A stretch of 13,893 nt of DNA from JALQXV01 sp964540445 (GTDB taxonomy: Bacteria > Patescibacteriota > Saccharimonadia > Saccharimonadales > 2-12-FULL-41-12). This document shows positions 1 through 7,355 of the stretch, piece after piece; position 1 is the first letter of the stretch, and the number at the start of each line of letters is the position of its first letter. The translations under genes were made by a program, and so were the position numbers. The notes below the pieces were generated by a model. The model had not been told where the DNA came from and searched no databases. It saw only the letters and a list, made by a program, of their open reading frames with translations. The stretch is from assembly GCA_964540445.1 (NCBI GenBank), contig CAZIMF010000022.1, positions 1 to 13,893 on the forward strand, written 5' to 3'.

Positions 1-324
1 GGCCTGATTTACACCTGTGCTTCTCGTGTTGACGGCACGCCAATTCCTCAGGCTGCTCTATACAACGAGTGTGGTGCAAACGAAGGTCTGCCGCGTAAGC
101 AACTTACTGTTAATGGTGCGTTCTTGGCGAACCGCATTGTGCTTAACCGTACCGGTTATTCATTACGTGACTCAAGATTCCATGAGGCGGGCAACGTATC
201 CAAAGGCGCCGAGATCTTCAACTTTAGTCCCGAAATGTACTTGTCGCCGCCAATCTTCCAGCCGAACAGTACATCAACCAGTGGAGAGTACGATTATTTG
301 TCGGTCTTAGCACCGTTCTTATAA
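1..324 (+). CDS. C-terminal end of an unrecognised protein (partial)
   Basis: The first reading frame is open from the window edge to a TAA at 322-324 and gives 107 residues, so the start lies upstream. I do not recognise a named domain. Visible are a stretch around KQLTVNGAFLANRIVLNRT, a segment GAEIFNFSPEMYLSPP and a Ser/Thr-rich tail ending in LAPFL. The 'VNGAFLANRI' stretch and the hydrophobic-aromatic end look like the C-terminus of large exported or surface proteins that I associate with Patescibacteria, but this is recollection of style, not a proven match. There is one Cys pair (CASRVDG and NECGANE). It ends 88 bp before pilM and a promoter lies in that gap, so it is probably transcribed separately. 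Codon use and base composition resemble the pilus genes. It could be a surface or pilus-related protein; function unknown. Confidence 0.7.
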   Translation, partial: GLIYTCASRVDGTPIPQAALYNECGANEGLPRKQLTVNGAFLANRIVLNRTGYSLRDSRFHEAGNVSKGAEIFNFSPEMYLSPPIFQPNSTSTSGEYDYLSVLAPFL

Positions 325-343
325 GAGTAGAAAAGCATGAGCA

Positions 344-355
344 TTATGGTATACT
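344..355 (+). promoter_or_regulatory. Extended -10 promoter for the pilM operon
   Basis: The sequence TTATGGTATACT holds an extended -10 (TATG, one base, then hexamer TATACT at 350-355, five of six matching TATAAT). A weak -35 candidate TAGAAA lies at 328-333 with a 16-bp spacer. Transcription would start near 362, giving a leader of about 50 nt before pilM. The same motif recurs at 8768-8779 before a minor pilin gene. Confidence 0.5.
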
Positions 356-412
356 TAAATACGAATAAACAACTAAGCAAAGAAATAAAAAAGATATAGG
401 ATAAGCATAAGA

Positions 413-1453
413 ATGAGTTTACTGAGTGGGGTATCTGAATTCTTTGGTCTCGATATGGGGACGAGCGCTATTCGCGCTGTTCAGGTAACCAATAACCCAA
501 AAACCAAACAGTTGATGCGTTACGCTATGGCGCCTATCGACAGTAAACTCGCATTGAGTGATGCTAAAGCCGATCAGCAAAAAATTGCCCAGCAAATTCG
601 CGATATGCTGGTACAGGCCCAGATTACAACCAAAAACGTGGCGGTCGGTATTCCTTCCTCTCGTGTCTTTACAACCGTAGTAGACATCGAACGATTATCC
701 CCGGCCGAACTGGCTAAGACTATTAAGTATCAAGCCGATTCATTTATCCCAACGCCACTGGCCGAATCAAAAATCGACTGGGCGGTTATTGGTGATTCTC
801 CGGCTGACGCCAATAAAGTCGAAGTGTTACTATCCAGCGTGCCTAACGAATTTATCGAAGCCCGACTTGATTTGCTTGAATCGATTGGCCTGAACGTCAT
901 TGCCTATGAACCCGACAATTTAAGCTTAGTTCGCTCAATTATGGCACTCGACTCTACCGAACCACAGATGCTCATCGATATAGGCAGTAAAAGCACCGAC
1001 ATTGTGGTTACCATGGGCGGCATTCCGCGCTTAACTCGCGCTATCCCAACCGGGTCAGAAGCAATTATCCGGGCAGCTCAACAAAACCTTAATATCGATG
1101 ACAAACAAGCTCAGGAGTTTGTCTTTAAGTTTGGCCTTAGCCAGCAAAAGCTGGAGGGGCAAGTGTACCAAGCAATTGTAGGCACCGTAGACTTACTAAT
1201 GACTGACATCGACAAATCAATTAAGTTTTTCCAGACCAGGTACAACAATACCAAGATAGAACGAATCATTATGACCGGCGGTGCCTCGGCGCTTCCAGAG
1301 TTCCCGCTGCACATTGCCAACCGTTTTGGCATCAATGTCGAAATTGGTAACTCATGGCGCAATGTACAGTACGGCGTCGAGCGTCAGAACGAATTAATGG
1401 CCCTCTCAAATCACTTTGGTGTAGCGGTTGGCTTGGCGGAGAGGAACGAATAA
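413..1453 (+). CDS. pilM: Type IV pilus assembly protein PilM (actin-like ATPase)
   Basis: PilM is a cytoplasmic actin/FtsA-like protein that binds the N-terminal tail of PilN and links the inner-membrane PilN/O ring to the motor ATPases. The 346-residue length is typical of the family. Visible are the phosphate-1 motif GLDMGTSAIRAV (residues 12-23), the phosphate-2 motif IDIGSKSTDIV (188-198) and the adenosine motif IIMTGGASALP (285-295), plus the PilM-type region VGIPSSRVFTTVVDIERLS near 78-96. The start ATG at 413 gives MSLLSGVSEFFGLDMG, the expected short lead-in before the nucleotide fold, with a weak AGGA at 398-401. There is no cysteine. It is the first gene of the machinery operon, and its end carries the ribosome-binding site of pilN. 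Confidence 0.95.
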   Translation: MSLLSGVSEFFGLDMGTSAIRAVQVTNNPKTKQLMRYAMAPIDSKLALSDAKADQQKIAQQIRDMLVQAQITTKNVAVGIPSSRVFTTVVDIERLSPAELAKTIKYQADSFIPTPLAESKIDWAVIGDSPADANKVEVLLSSVPNEFIEARLDLLESIGLNVIAYEPDNLSLVRSIMALDSTEPQMLIDIGSKSTDIVVTMGGIPRLTRAIPTGSEAIIRAAQQNLNIDDKQAQEFVFKFGLSQQKLEGQVYQAIVGTVDLLMTDIDKSIKFFQTRYNNTKIERIIMTGGASALPEFPLHIANRFGINVEIGNSWRNVQYGVERQNELMALSNHFGVAVGLAERNE

Positions 1454-1454
1454 T

Positions 1455-2195
1455 ATGATTCAATTTAACCTTCTCCCCGATGTAAAAGTCGAATTTATCA
1501 AAACCCGCAGACGCAAGCGATTGATTGTATTTGTCTCAGTTGTTTCCTCGGCAGCAACCTTTACGATTTTCCTCTTGCTGCTGCTATTTGTGCGTGTTAA
1601 TCAGCCAAAAAACATGAGAGATCTAAATAAAGACATCAAAGATAACGTGTCAAAAATTCAGGCTGTTGAAGATATCGATAAAATTCTGACAATTCAGAAC
1701 CAGCTCAATAGTCTACCTGGTCTACATGACAAAAAAGTCTTGGACTCACGAGTGGTTGACTACCTTACCCGACTTACACCGGCCCAAGCAACAGTTTCTG
1801 ACGTTACCGCGGATTTTGATGCACACAAGATAACGATTAAAGGGAATGCCGACACGCTCATAACAGTTAACAAATTTGTAGATACGCTTAAATTTACTGA
1901 TTACAATGTTAATAACACGGCAAATACAAGCGGTCGGGCATTCAAAGACGTTGTGTTGCAGACTTTTACGGTCTCGACTGTTACTGGCACGGCGGCGTCC
2001 AAAGCCGTTTCGTATGAACTAAGTTTTAGTTTTGAGCCGGTGATTTTTTCAATTATCCCAGATGCCAAAGATCCAACGCAGCAAGTCTTCCTTAATGTTC
2101 CAAACATTATTTCAACCCGTTCAGCAACCGAGTCACCAGCGAGCTTGTTTTCACCTCAGCCATCAAAGGCGCAACCAACAGAAGGTCAAAGGTAA
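1455..2195 (+). CDS. pilN: Type IV pilus assembly protein PilN
   Basis: PilN is a bitopic inner-membrane protein whose cytoplasmic N-terminus docks on PilM and whose outer domain pairs with PilO. I chose ATG 1455 rather than the in-frame ATG 27 bases upstream (1428), because 1455 has a good GGAGAGGA (1438-1445) nine bases before it and gives the family hallmark MIQFNLLPDVK; the INLLP-type motif must be at the extreme N-terminus to fit PilM. Then follow a basic stretch (KTRRRKR), one membrane helix at about residues 23-47, a coiled-coil-like region (about 50-90) and a ferredoxin-like outer domain with a DAHKITIKGNADTL strand pair. The total is 246 residues, longer than most proteobacterial PilN; the extra length is a Pro/Ser-rich tail. 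It starts one base after the pilM stop, so coupling is likely. Confidence 0.93.
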   Translation: MIQFNLLPDVKVEFIKTRRRKRLIVFVSVVSSAATFTIFLLLLLFVRVNQPKNMRDLNKDIKDNVSKIQAVEDIDKILTIQNQLNSLPGLHDKKVLDSRVVDYLTRLTPAQATVSDVTADFDAHKITIKGNADTLITVNKFVDTLKFTDYNVNNTANTSGRAFKDVVLQTFTVSTVTGTAASKAVSYELSFSFEPVIFSIIPDAKDPTQQVFLNVPNIISTRSATESPASLFSPQPSKAQPTEGQR

Positions 2196-2200
2196 TTATT

Positions 2201-2869
2201 ATGGCACGAAAATCACTCTCACTTAAGCAGTTAGCAATCAATAAAGACCAGACGGTAATCGTTGCTTCAGTCGGCTTAGCAGCCTTTATTGTTGTTTTCT
2301 CGCTGGTTGCATCAAACGCACTACTCAAGCAGCGTAGCTACCAAGCAAAAGTGATCGGTAAAAAGAAAGTTGCATTAACCCAACTTAAAAAGAATGTAAC
2401 AGAAGTCGACAAACTAAAGACTTCGTACAAAGTTTTTGCAGACGCTCAGGCTAATGTTCTCGGGGGCAGCTCTACGGGCACCGGCGAAAAAGATGGCAGC
2501 AACCCGCGATTAGTACTTGATGCGCTCCCAAGCAAGTATGACTTTCCGGCTCTTGCTACCAGTCTCGAGAAAATAGTTAAGCCATTCCCAATCGAAACGA
2601 TTACCGGCACGGACGACGAGATAGCTCAGGCGGCAGTTCAGCCTTCGGCTAAAACCGCAGCAATCGAAATTCCATTTTCGATTACCATCAATGCTTCACC
2701 TCAGTCATCAAAGCAAGTTCTTCAGGTCTTTGAAAAATCAATCCGCCCAATACAAATTCAAAAACTTACATTTGTCGGTCAGTCACAGCAACTTAAAATA
2801 ACACTTCAAGGTAAAACATATTTTCAGCCACAAAAGAAATTTGACGTCAGAACGGAGCAAGTAAAATGA
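2201..2869 (+). CDS. pilO: PilO-like type IV pilus assembly protein
   Basis: The position directly after pilN and the topology identify this as the PilO equivalent: a short cytoplasmic N-terminus, one membrane helix (about residues 18-40), a heptad-like helical stretch (about 45-80: KKKVALTQLKKNVTEVDKL) and an outer alpha/beta domain ending in strands such as KLTFVGQSQQLKITLQGKTYF. PilO normally heterodimerises with PilN and helps align PilC and the ATPases. Sequence similarity to proteobacterial PilO is weak by eye, so the name rests mainly on order and architecture. The length of 222 residues is usual for the family. AAAGG at 2188-2192 precedes the ATG. The stop TGA overlaps the next start as ATGA (2866-2869). 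TGA as a real stop here argues against UGA recoding. Confidence 0.85.
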   Translation: MARKSLSLKQLAINKDQTVIVASVGLAAFIVVFSLVASNALLKQRSYQAKVIGKKKVALTQLKKNVTEVDKLKTSYKVFADAQANVLGGSSTGTGEKDGSNPRLVLDALPSKYDFPALATSLEKIVKPFPIETITGTDDEIAQAAVQPSAKTAAIEIPFSITINASPQSSKQVLQVFEKSIRPIQIQKLTFVGQSQQLKITLQGKTYFQPQKKFDVRTEQVK

Positions 2870-3102
2870 AACAAAAAGACATTGCTCTTATAATTGTAGT
2901 TATTTTCTTTTCAGCTATTATATCGTTTGCTGTTACCCAAACTCTCTTTTCAACTAAGGGTAAAAAGAGCCTGAGTGCTGAAATTGTCGAGCCTATTAGC
3001 GCTGACTTCAACGAACCTGACAAAGAAGTTTTTAACGCTGACGCAATTAATCCAACCCAGCTGATTCAGATTGGTGGCGAAGGCAACCAAAATCCATTCT
3101 AG
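2866..3102 (+). CDS. Small single-pass membrane protein of the pilus operon, unknown function
   Basis: This is a 78-residue protein with a four-base ATGA overlap with the pilO-like gene, so it is very likely real and translationally coupled. It has a short basic N-terminus (MKQKD), one membrane helix at about residues 6-28, and an acidic tail (EIVEPISADFNEPDKEVFNADAINP) ending in GGEGNQNPF. I do not recognise a family. It occupies the slot where diderm operons encode PilP, but it has no lipobox cysteine and is too short for the PilP beta domain. An inferred role is a small partner of the PilN/O complex facing outwards. A truncated PilP cannot be excluded. It ends 13 bp before pilB. Confidence 0.8.
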   Translation: MKQKDIALIIVVIFFSAIISFAVTQTLFSTKGKKSLSAEIVEPISADFNEPDKEVFNADAINPTQLIQIGGEGNQNPF

Positions 3103-3115
3103 GTACTTTTGACCC

Positions 3116-4930
3116 ATGAATGTCTTATCGGCAACCAGTCAAAAGCAAGTTGAACAAACACTTGTCAGTGATGGCTTTTTAACGCAGGCTAAGCTTGATT
3201 TAGCGCGGAAAAAAGCTGAAAAAGAAGCTAAGCCATTCTTAGGCATGCTCATTGAAGAGGGTGTGGTATCTAATGAAGCCCTTACCAAGGTCATGGCCAA
3301 GATAAACCATGTGCCCTATGTCAACTTGCTCGAAGCTAGAATTGAACGGGATGTGCTGCGCTTACTCTCAAAAGACGTTGCAGAGCGGTATATGGCCGTA
3401 CCGTTGGGTCAAATCCAGCAACGGTTGGTTGTTGCCATGCTCGATGCCGACAATGTGCAGGCCGTTGACTTCTTGTCTAACCGGATTGGTCGCCAACTTA
3501 AAGTATATACTGCCAGTGAAGAGGGAATTCGAAGAATTCTTAAGCAGTATGACGAGGATGTTGAGGCTGATGTCGCTAAAACCATTGGTACTGAAGTAAA
3601 AAATGCCGATGGAGAAGTAACGACCGAGGCAACCAGCGAAGCGGTTCCAGCTGGTGACGAACATAGAAAAGTTACCACTATCGTTCAGGATTCGCCGATT
3701 AGTAAGGCATTATCGACAATCCTCGAATATGCTTCTCGTAGCCGAGCCAGCGATATCCACATTGAGCCACTCGAGAAGGAATTAAAAATTCGTTGCCGTA
3801 TCGACGGCGTATTACGCGAAATTATGAAGCTGCCTAAAAGCACCGAACCGGCGTTTATCTCACGTATTAAAATCCTCAGTAATTTAAAAATCGATGAACA
3901 CCGCATACCACAAGACGGGCAGTTTACTGTAGCCGTTGGCGATAAAGCCATCGATCTTCGTATTTCTATCTCTCCCGTTATCTGGGGGGAACAAGTGGTT
4001 ATTCGTTTGCTAGATAAATCAGGCACTAGTTTGTTGCTTGAAGATATGGGGTATCACGGGCGGGCGCTACGGGCCATTCGTAACGGTCTTAAGCAATCAA
4101 ATGGCATGATCTTAACTTCAGGACCAACCGGTTCTGGTAAATCTACGTCGCTCTATGCATTATTGAACGAAATCAAAGATGATTCAATTAACATTGTTAC
4201 GCTAGAAGATCCCGTTGAATACAAAATGGATGGTATCAATCAAATTCAGGTAAACACCGAGGTAGGGTTGACGTTTGCATCGGGTCTTCGCTCTATTTTG
4301 CGTCAAGACCCCGATGTAGTAATGGTTGGTGAAATTCGAGACAAAGAAACCGCTCAGCTGGCAGTACAAGCAGCCTTAACGGGTCACTTGGTCTTTAGCA
4401 CGCTCCACACCAACTCGGCTGCCGGTATTTTGCCTCGATTACTCGATATGGGCATCGAACCGTTCTTGATTGCCTCAACCGTTCGTACGGTCATTGGACA
4501 GCGCCTGGTGCGCCGAGTCGCCGATAAAGACAAGCTGACCTATCAGTCAGACCCCACCGAAACAGAAGCAATAATTCAGAACATTGGTCGTTTTTTGCCA
4601 AAAACTCCAGAAGAAGTCGCTGCTTTTGCTGAAGATTTAGGCTATGAAACCTTGCCACTGACAGGTCAAAGCGCTTATACTTTAAGCAAGGGTAAAGACA
4701 GCCCTGGAACCCCGGGTGGCTACAAGGGCCGAATGGGGCTGTATGAAGTGTTTGAGATTGATGAAACTATTCAACAATTAATTCTCAAACGATCAACTAG
4801 CAGCGAAATCCAGCGTGCAGCCCAGGACAACGGCATGATTACCATGCGCGAAGACGGTTACTTTAAAGCTCTGGCCGGTCAGACGAGTATTAGTGAGATT
4901 AACCGGGTCGCCGCTGTAGACAGCGCGTAA
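3116..4930 (+). CDS. pilB: Type IV pilus extension ATPase PilB
   Basis: PilB is a hexameric cytoplasmic ATPase that powers pilin insertion through PilC. At 604 residues it has the full family layout: an N-terminal MshEN/T2SSE_N-like region (about 10-145), a linker (150-185), the N2 domain (RASDIHIEPLEKELKIRCRIDGVLREI, about 190-300) and the RecA-like motor. Motor motifs are Walker A GPTGSGKS (336-343), Asp box VTLEDPVEY (361-369), Walker B DPDVVMVGEIRD (398-409) and His box LTGHLVFSTLHTN (421-433). The oddity is the missing zinc tetracysteine. The usual CxxC pairs flanking a roughly 45-residue loop are replaced by RRVADKDK and SKGKDSPGTPGGYKGR, and C227 is the only cysteine. Ribosome-binding signal is weak (AGG at 3101-3103), so coupling to the gene before is likely. 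Confidence 0.96.
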   Translation: MNVLSATSQKQVEQTLVSDGFLTQAKLDLARKKAEKEAKPFLGMLIEEGVVSNEALTKVMAKINHVPYVNLLEARIERDVLRLLSKDVAERYMAVPLGQIQQRLVVAMLDADNVQAVDFLSNRIGRQLKVYTASEEGIRRILKQYDEDVEADVAKTIGTEVKNADGEVTTEATSEAVPAGDEHRKVTTIVQDSPISKALSTILEYASRSRASDIHIEPLEKELKIRCRIDGVLREIMKLPKSTEPAFISRIKILSNLKIDEHRIPQDGQFTVAVGDKAIDLRISISPVIWGEQVVIRLLDKSGTSLLLEDMGYHGRALRAIRNGLKQSNGMILTSGPTGSGKSTSLYALLNEIKDDSINIVTLEDPVEYKMDGINQIQVNTEVGLTFASGLRSILRQDPDVVMVGEIRDKETAQLAVQAALTGHLVFSTLHTNSAAGILPRLLDMGIEPFLIASTVRTVIGQRLVRRVADKDKLTYQSDPTETEAIIQNIGRFLPKTPEEVAAFAEDLGYETLPLTGQSAYTLSKGKDSPGTPGGYKGRMGLYEVFEIDETIQQLILKRSTSSEIQRAAQDNGMITMREDGYFKALAGQTSISEINRVAAVDSA

Positions 4931-4966
4931 TATAAATAAGATGATAACAATTAAAGGGCCAAACGC

Positions 4967-6034
4967 GTGACTGCACAAGTAAGAATCGAATCACTGTTAG
5001 AAGAAGTAATCAAGAAAAAAGCTTCTGATCTGCACTTGCAGGTAGGGTTAGCACCAGTATTGCGTGTCGATGGAGCACTTGTGGCAGTTACCGGATCGCC
5101 GGTTTTAACCGAAGAATCAATCGAAGCACTAATTTTCGCCATCCTCGACGACGAACAGAAACAGATACTATTAAAAGATAAAGAATTCGACTTTAGCTTT
5201 GCGTTTGGTGACTTGGGTCGTTTTCGTGTTAACGCCTTTCACGAGCGTGGTAACTTAGCCGCTGCCTTGCGGCTTATCCCAAACGAAATTTTAACTGCCG
5301 AACAACTCGGCTTGCCTCAAGTTGTTAGTAAGTTTGCCGACTATCCGCGGGGACTCGTACTAGTAACTGGCCCAACCGGATCAGGTAAATCCACTACATT
5401 AGCTGCCCTTGTTCATAAAATCAACGCCGAAAAAGCCGTCCATATCGTAACTATCGAAGATCCAATTGAGTTTACCCACAAAAGCAATAAGTCAGTCATC
5501 GTACAGCGTGAAGTGCACTACGACACCTATTCATTCTCAGCTGCCTTACGTAGTAGCCTACGACAAGATCCCGACGTTGTACTACTAGGAGAAATGCGTG
5601 ACCTCGAAACAATTGCCGCCGCTATTACCATTGCCGAAACTGGTCACTTGGTTTTTGCTACGCTGCACACCAACGGTGCTGCCCAAAGTATCGACCGTAT
5701 GATTGATGTGTTCCCGCCGCACCAGCAACCGCAAATTCGTGCCCAGCTGAGCAACATTCTTATGGCTATCTGTTCGCAACGACTGGTACCAACAATTGGT
5801 GGAGGCCGAATTGCCGCCGCCGAAATTTTAGTTGCCACACCGGCTGTCCGTAACATTGTTCGCGAAGGCAAGACACATCAACTGGATGCTGTTATTCAAA
5901 CCGGCGCCGAGCATGGCATGCAGTCAATGGATAAGACGTTAGTCAATCTAATCCACTCCGGTACCATCACCTACGACGAAGCTCGTAACGTTGCTGTCGA
6001 TATCGGTGAGCTTGATAGGTTGATGAGAGGCTAA
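4967..6034 (+). CDS. pilT: Type IV pilus retraction ATPase PilT
   Basis: PilT drives pilus disassembly and retraction (twitching, DNA uptake, pulling on surfaces). At 355 residues it is the normal size. Motifs are SDLHLQVGLAPVLRVDG (20-36), Walker A GPTGSGKST (135-143), Asp box TIEDPIEFTH (162-171), Walker B DPDVVLLGEMRD (201-212), His box ETGHLVFATLHTNGA (224-238) and the PilT-specific tail TPAVRNIVREGKTHQLD (291-307), a variant of the AIRNLIREGK helix required for retraction, followed by GMQSMD. It starts with GTG, supported by AAAGGG at 4953-4958 with eight bases of spacing; no in-frame ATG fits. It lies 36 bp after pilB and 6 bp before pilC. Its presence says the pili are retractile, not only adhesive. 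Confidence 0.96.
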   Translation: MTAQVRIESLLEEVIKKKASDLHLQVGLAPVLRVDGALVAVTGSPVLTEESIEALIFAILDDEQKQILLKDKEFDFSFAFGDLGRFRVNAFHERGNLAAALRLIPNEILTAEQLGLPQVVSKFADYPRGLVLVTGPTGSGKSTTLAALVHKINAEKAVHIVTIEDPIEFTHKSNKSVIVQREVHYDTYSFSAALRSSLRQDPDVVLLGEMRDLETIAAAITIAETGHLVFATLHTNGAAQSIDRMIDVFPPHQQPQIRAQLSNILMAICSQRLVPTIGGGRIAAAEILVATPAVRNIVREGKTHQLDAVIQTGAEHGMQSMDKTLVNLIHSGTITYDEARNVAVDIGELDRLMRG

Positions 6035-6040
6035 TCAACC

Positions 6041-7261
6041 ATGTTAAGTTACGAATATACTGCCCGAAACCCGGCAACCGGCGAAAAAATCAAAGCAACC
6101 CTGCAAGCCGACAACGAAGGTAGTGCAGCTAAACTAATCCAGTCTCAGGGCCTAGCCCCAATCGATATCCAGGCGGTTGGTGGGACCAGCCAGTTTAACC
6201 CGTTAGGCAAGTTCCAAAATCGTATTCGCACCAAAGAACGAATTGTTTTCTCGCGGCAAATGTCGACACTTATTAACGCCGGCTTGCCGCTGGTTCAATC
6301 TCTGCGCAGTGTTAATGATCAGACTACTAACAAAGCCTTCAAGGTAGTTATTAATCAAATTATTGCCGATGTCGAAGGTGGCTCAGCCTTCTCAATTGCT
6401 CTTCAAAAGCACCCCGATGTATTTAACTCTATCTACACCAACCTGATTGCCGCCGGTGAAGTTTCGGGTACACTCGACAAAGCCTTAGAGCGCATAGCCT
6501 TCCAGCAAGAAAAAGATGCCGAAATAACCAGCAAGATACGCGGTGCCTTAGCCTACCCGGCAATTGTACTGCTGGTTATGTTTGGTGTACTTGGGTTTAT
6601 GATTGTTGCAGTTTTGCCTCAAGTAAAGGTAATTTATGATGATCTGCCCGGCGCGGAGCTGCCATTTATTACCAAAGCACTGTTGGCTATCTCTGAATTC
6701 GTCATTCATTTCTGGTGGGTCGTGATACTGGTATTAGTTTTCCTTGGTTTTATGCTTACAAAATATGCCCGCACCGGCCCCGGTAAGCTGGTAATCGATA
6801 AAATGAAGATGAAAGCCTGGCCATTCGGGCAGTTGTTTATGAAGGTATATATGGCTCGTTTTGCCCGCACCGGTACCACGCTTGTTTCCACCGGGGTTCC
6901 GTTAATCCAGATGCTCGAAATCGTGGCCATGTCTGTAAACAATGTACACATCGAAAATTCTATTACGCGGGCTACCGAAAAAATTAAAGGCGGTAAGTCG
7001 TTAGCTGACGCTCTAGAGGGCGATCCTAACTTCTTGGTACTAGTGCCAAATATGCTTCGAATTGGTGAGCAGTCTGGCTCACTCGAGGGGATGCTTGAGA
7101 AAACAGCTGATTACTACGAAAAAGAGGTCGATACACAGATTAAAACCATCTCTACCATCATCGAACCGCTACTGATGGTTATACTCGGTATCGTGGCTTT
7201 TATCGTTGTTGCAGCCGTATTGTTGCCAATTTATGGCTTAGCCGGTAAGGATATTGTCTAA
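6041..7261 (+). CDS. pilC: Type IV pilus platform protein PilC
   Basis: PilC is the polytopic inner-membrane platform that the PilB and PilT hexamers rotate to add or remove pilins. The 406-residue protein has a short N-terminal domain (YEYTARNPATGEKIKATLQADNEGSA, the usual start) and two T2SF repeats (about 67-190 and 270-400). The repeats are marked by FSRQMSTLINAGLPLVQSL with AAGEVSGTLDKALERIA, and by FARTGTTLVSTGVPLIQML with RIGEQSGSLEGMLEKTADYYEKEV. Three membrane helices lie near 172-192, 220-240 and 373-395. GAGAGG at 6025-6030 is inside the pilT end, ten bases before the ATG. It is the last gene of the machinery operon; a 94-bp gap follows before the pilin. It has no cysteine. Confidence 0.96.
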   Translation: MLSYEYTARNPATGEKIKATLQADNEGSAAKLIQSQGLAPIDIQAVGGTSQFNPLGKFQNRIRTKERIVFSRQMSTLINAGLPLVQSLRSVNDQTTNKAFKVVINQIIADVEGGSAFSIALQKHPDVFNSIYTNLIAAGEVSGTLDKALERIAFQQEKDAEITSKIRGALAYPAIVLLVMFGVLGFMIVAVLPQVKVIYDDLPGAELPFITKALLAISEFVIHFWWVVILVLVFLGFMLTKYARTGPGKLVIDKMKMKAWPFGQLFMKVYMARFARTGTTLVSTGVPLIQMLEIVAMSVNNVHIENSITRATEKIKGGKSLADALEGDPNFLVLVPNMLRIGEQSGSLEGMLEKTADYYEKEVDTQIKTISTIIEPLLMVILGIVAFIVVAAVLLPIYGLAGKDIV

Positions 7262-7280
7262 TTTTATCGGCTATAACGTA

Positions 7281-7309
7281 TTGCATTAGTTTTGCCACTA
7301 GATTAATAT
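7281..7309 (+). promoter_or_regulatory. Possible promoter for the major pilin
   Basis: In the 94-bp gap after pilC, TTGCAT (7281-7286) and TAATAT (7304-7309) are 17 bp apart. Both are only partial matches to the consensus. A separate TATAAC at 7272-7277 is an alternative -10. A major pilin normally needs far more transcript than the machinery, so a promoter here is expected, but the exact site is uncertain. Confidence 0.3.
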
Positions 7310-7338
7310 GTAACCATAACCTTAATAAAAACATCACA

Positions 7339-7346
7339 GGGGGGTG
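7339..7346 (+). promoter_or_regulatory. Unusual G-rich ribosome-binding site of the major pilin
   Basis: Six consecutive G (7339-7344) followed by TG lie 9-11 bases before ATG 7356. GGGGGTG can pair with the anti-Shine-Dalgarno with one G-U wobble. It decides the start: an in-frame GTG at 7344 lies inside this element and cannot also be the start. It is by far the strongest such signal in the window, fitting high pilin output. Confidence 0.6.
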
Positions 7347-7355
7347 TGTCCACAG

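Noticed and set aside
1428..1454. Upstream in-frame ATG for pilN at 1428
   Set aside because: It overlaps pilM, has no fitting ribosome-binding site and would bury the N-terminal FNLLP motif; ATG 1455 has GGAGAGGA at the right distance.
7344..7355. GTG start for the major pilin at 7344
   Set aside because: It lies inside the G-rich ribosome-binding element; ATG 7356 gives a normal leader and spacing.
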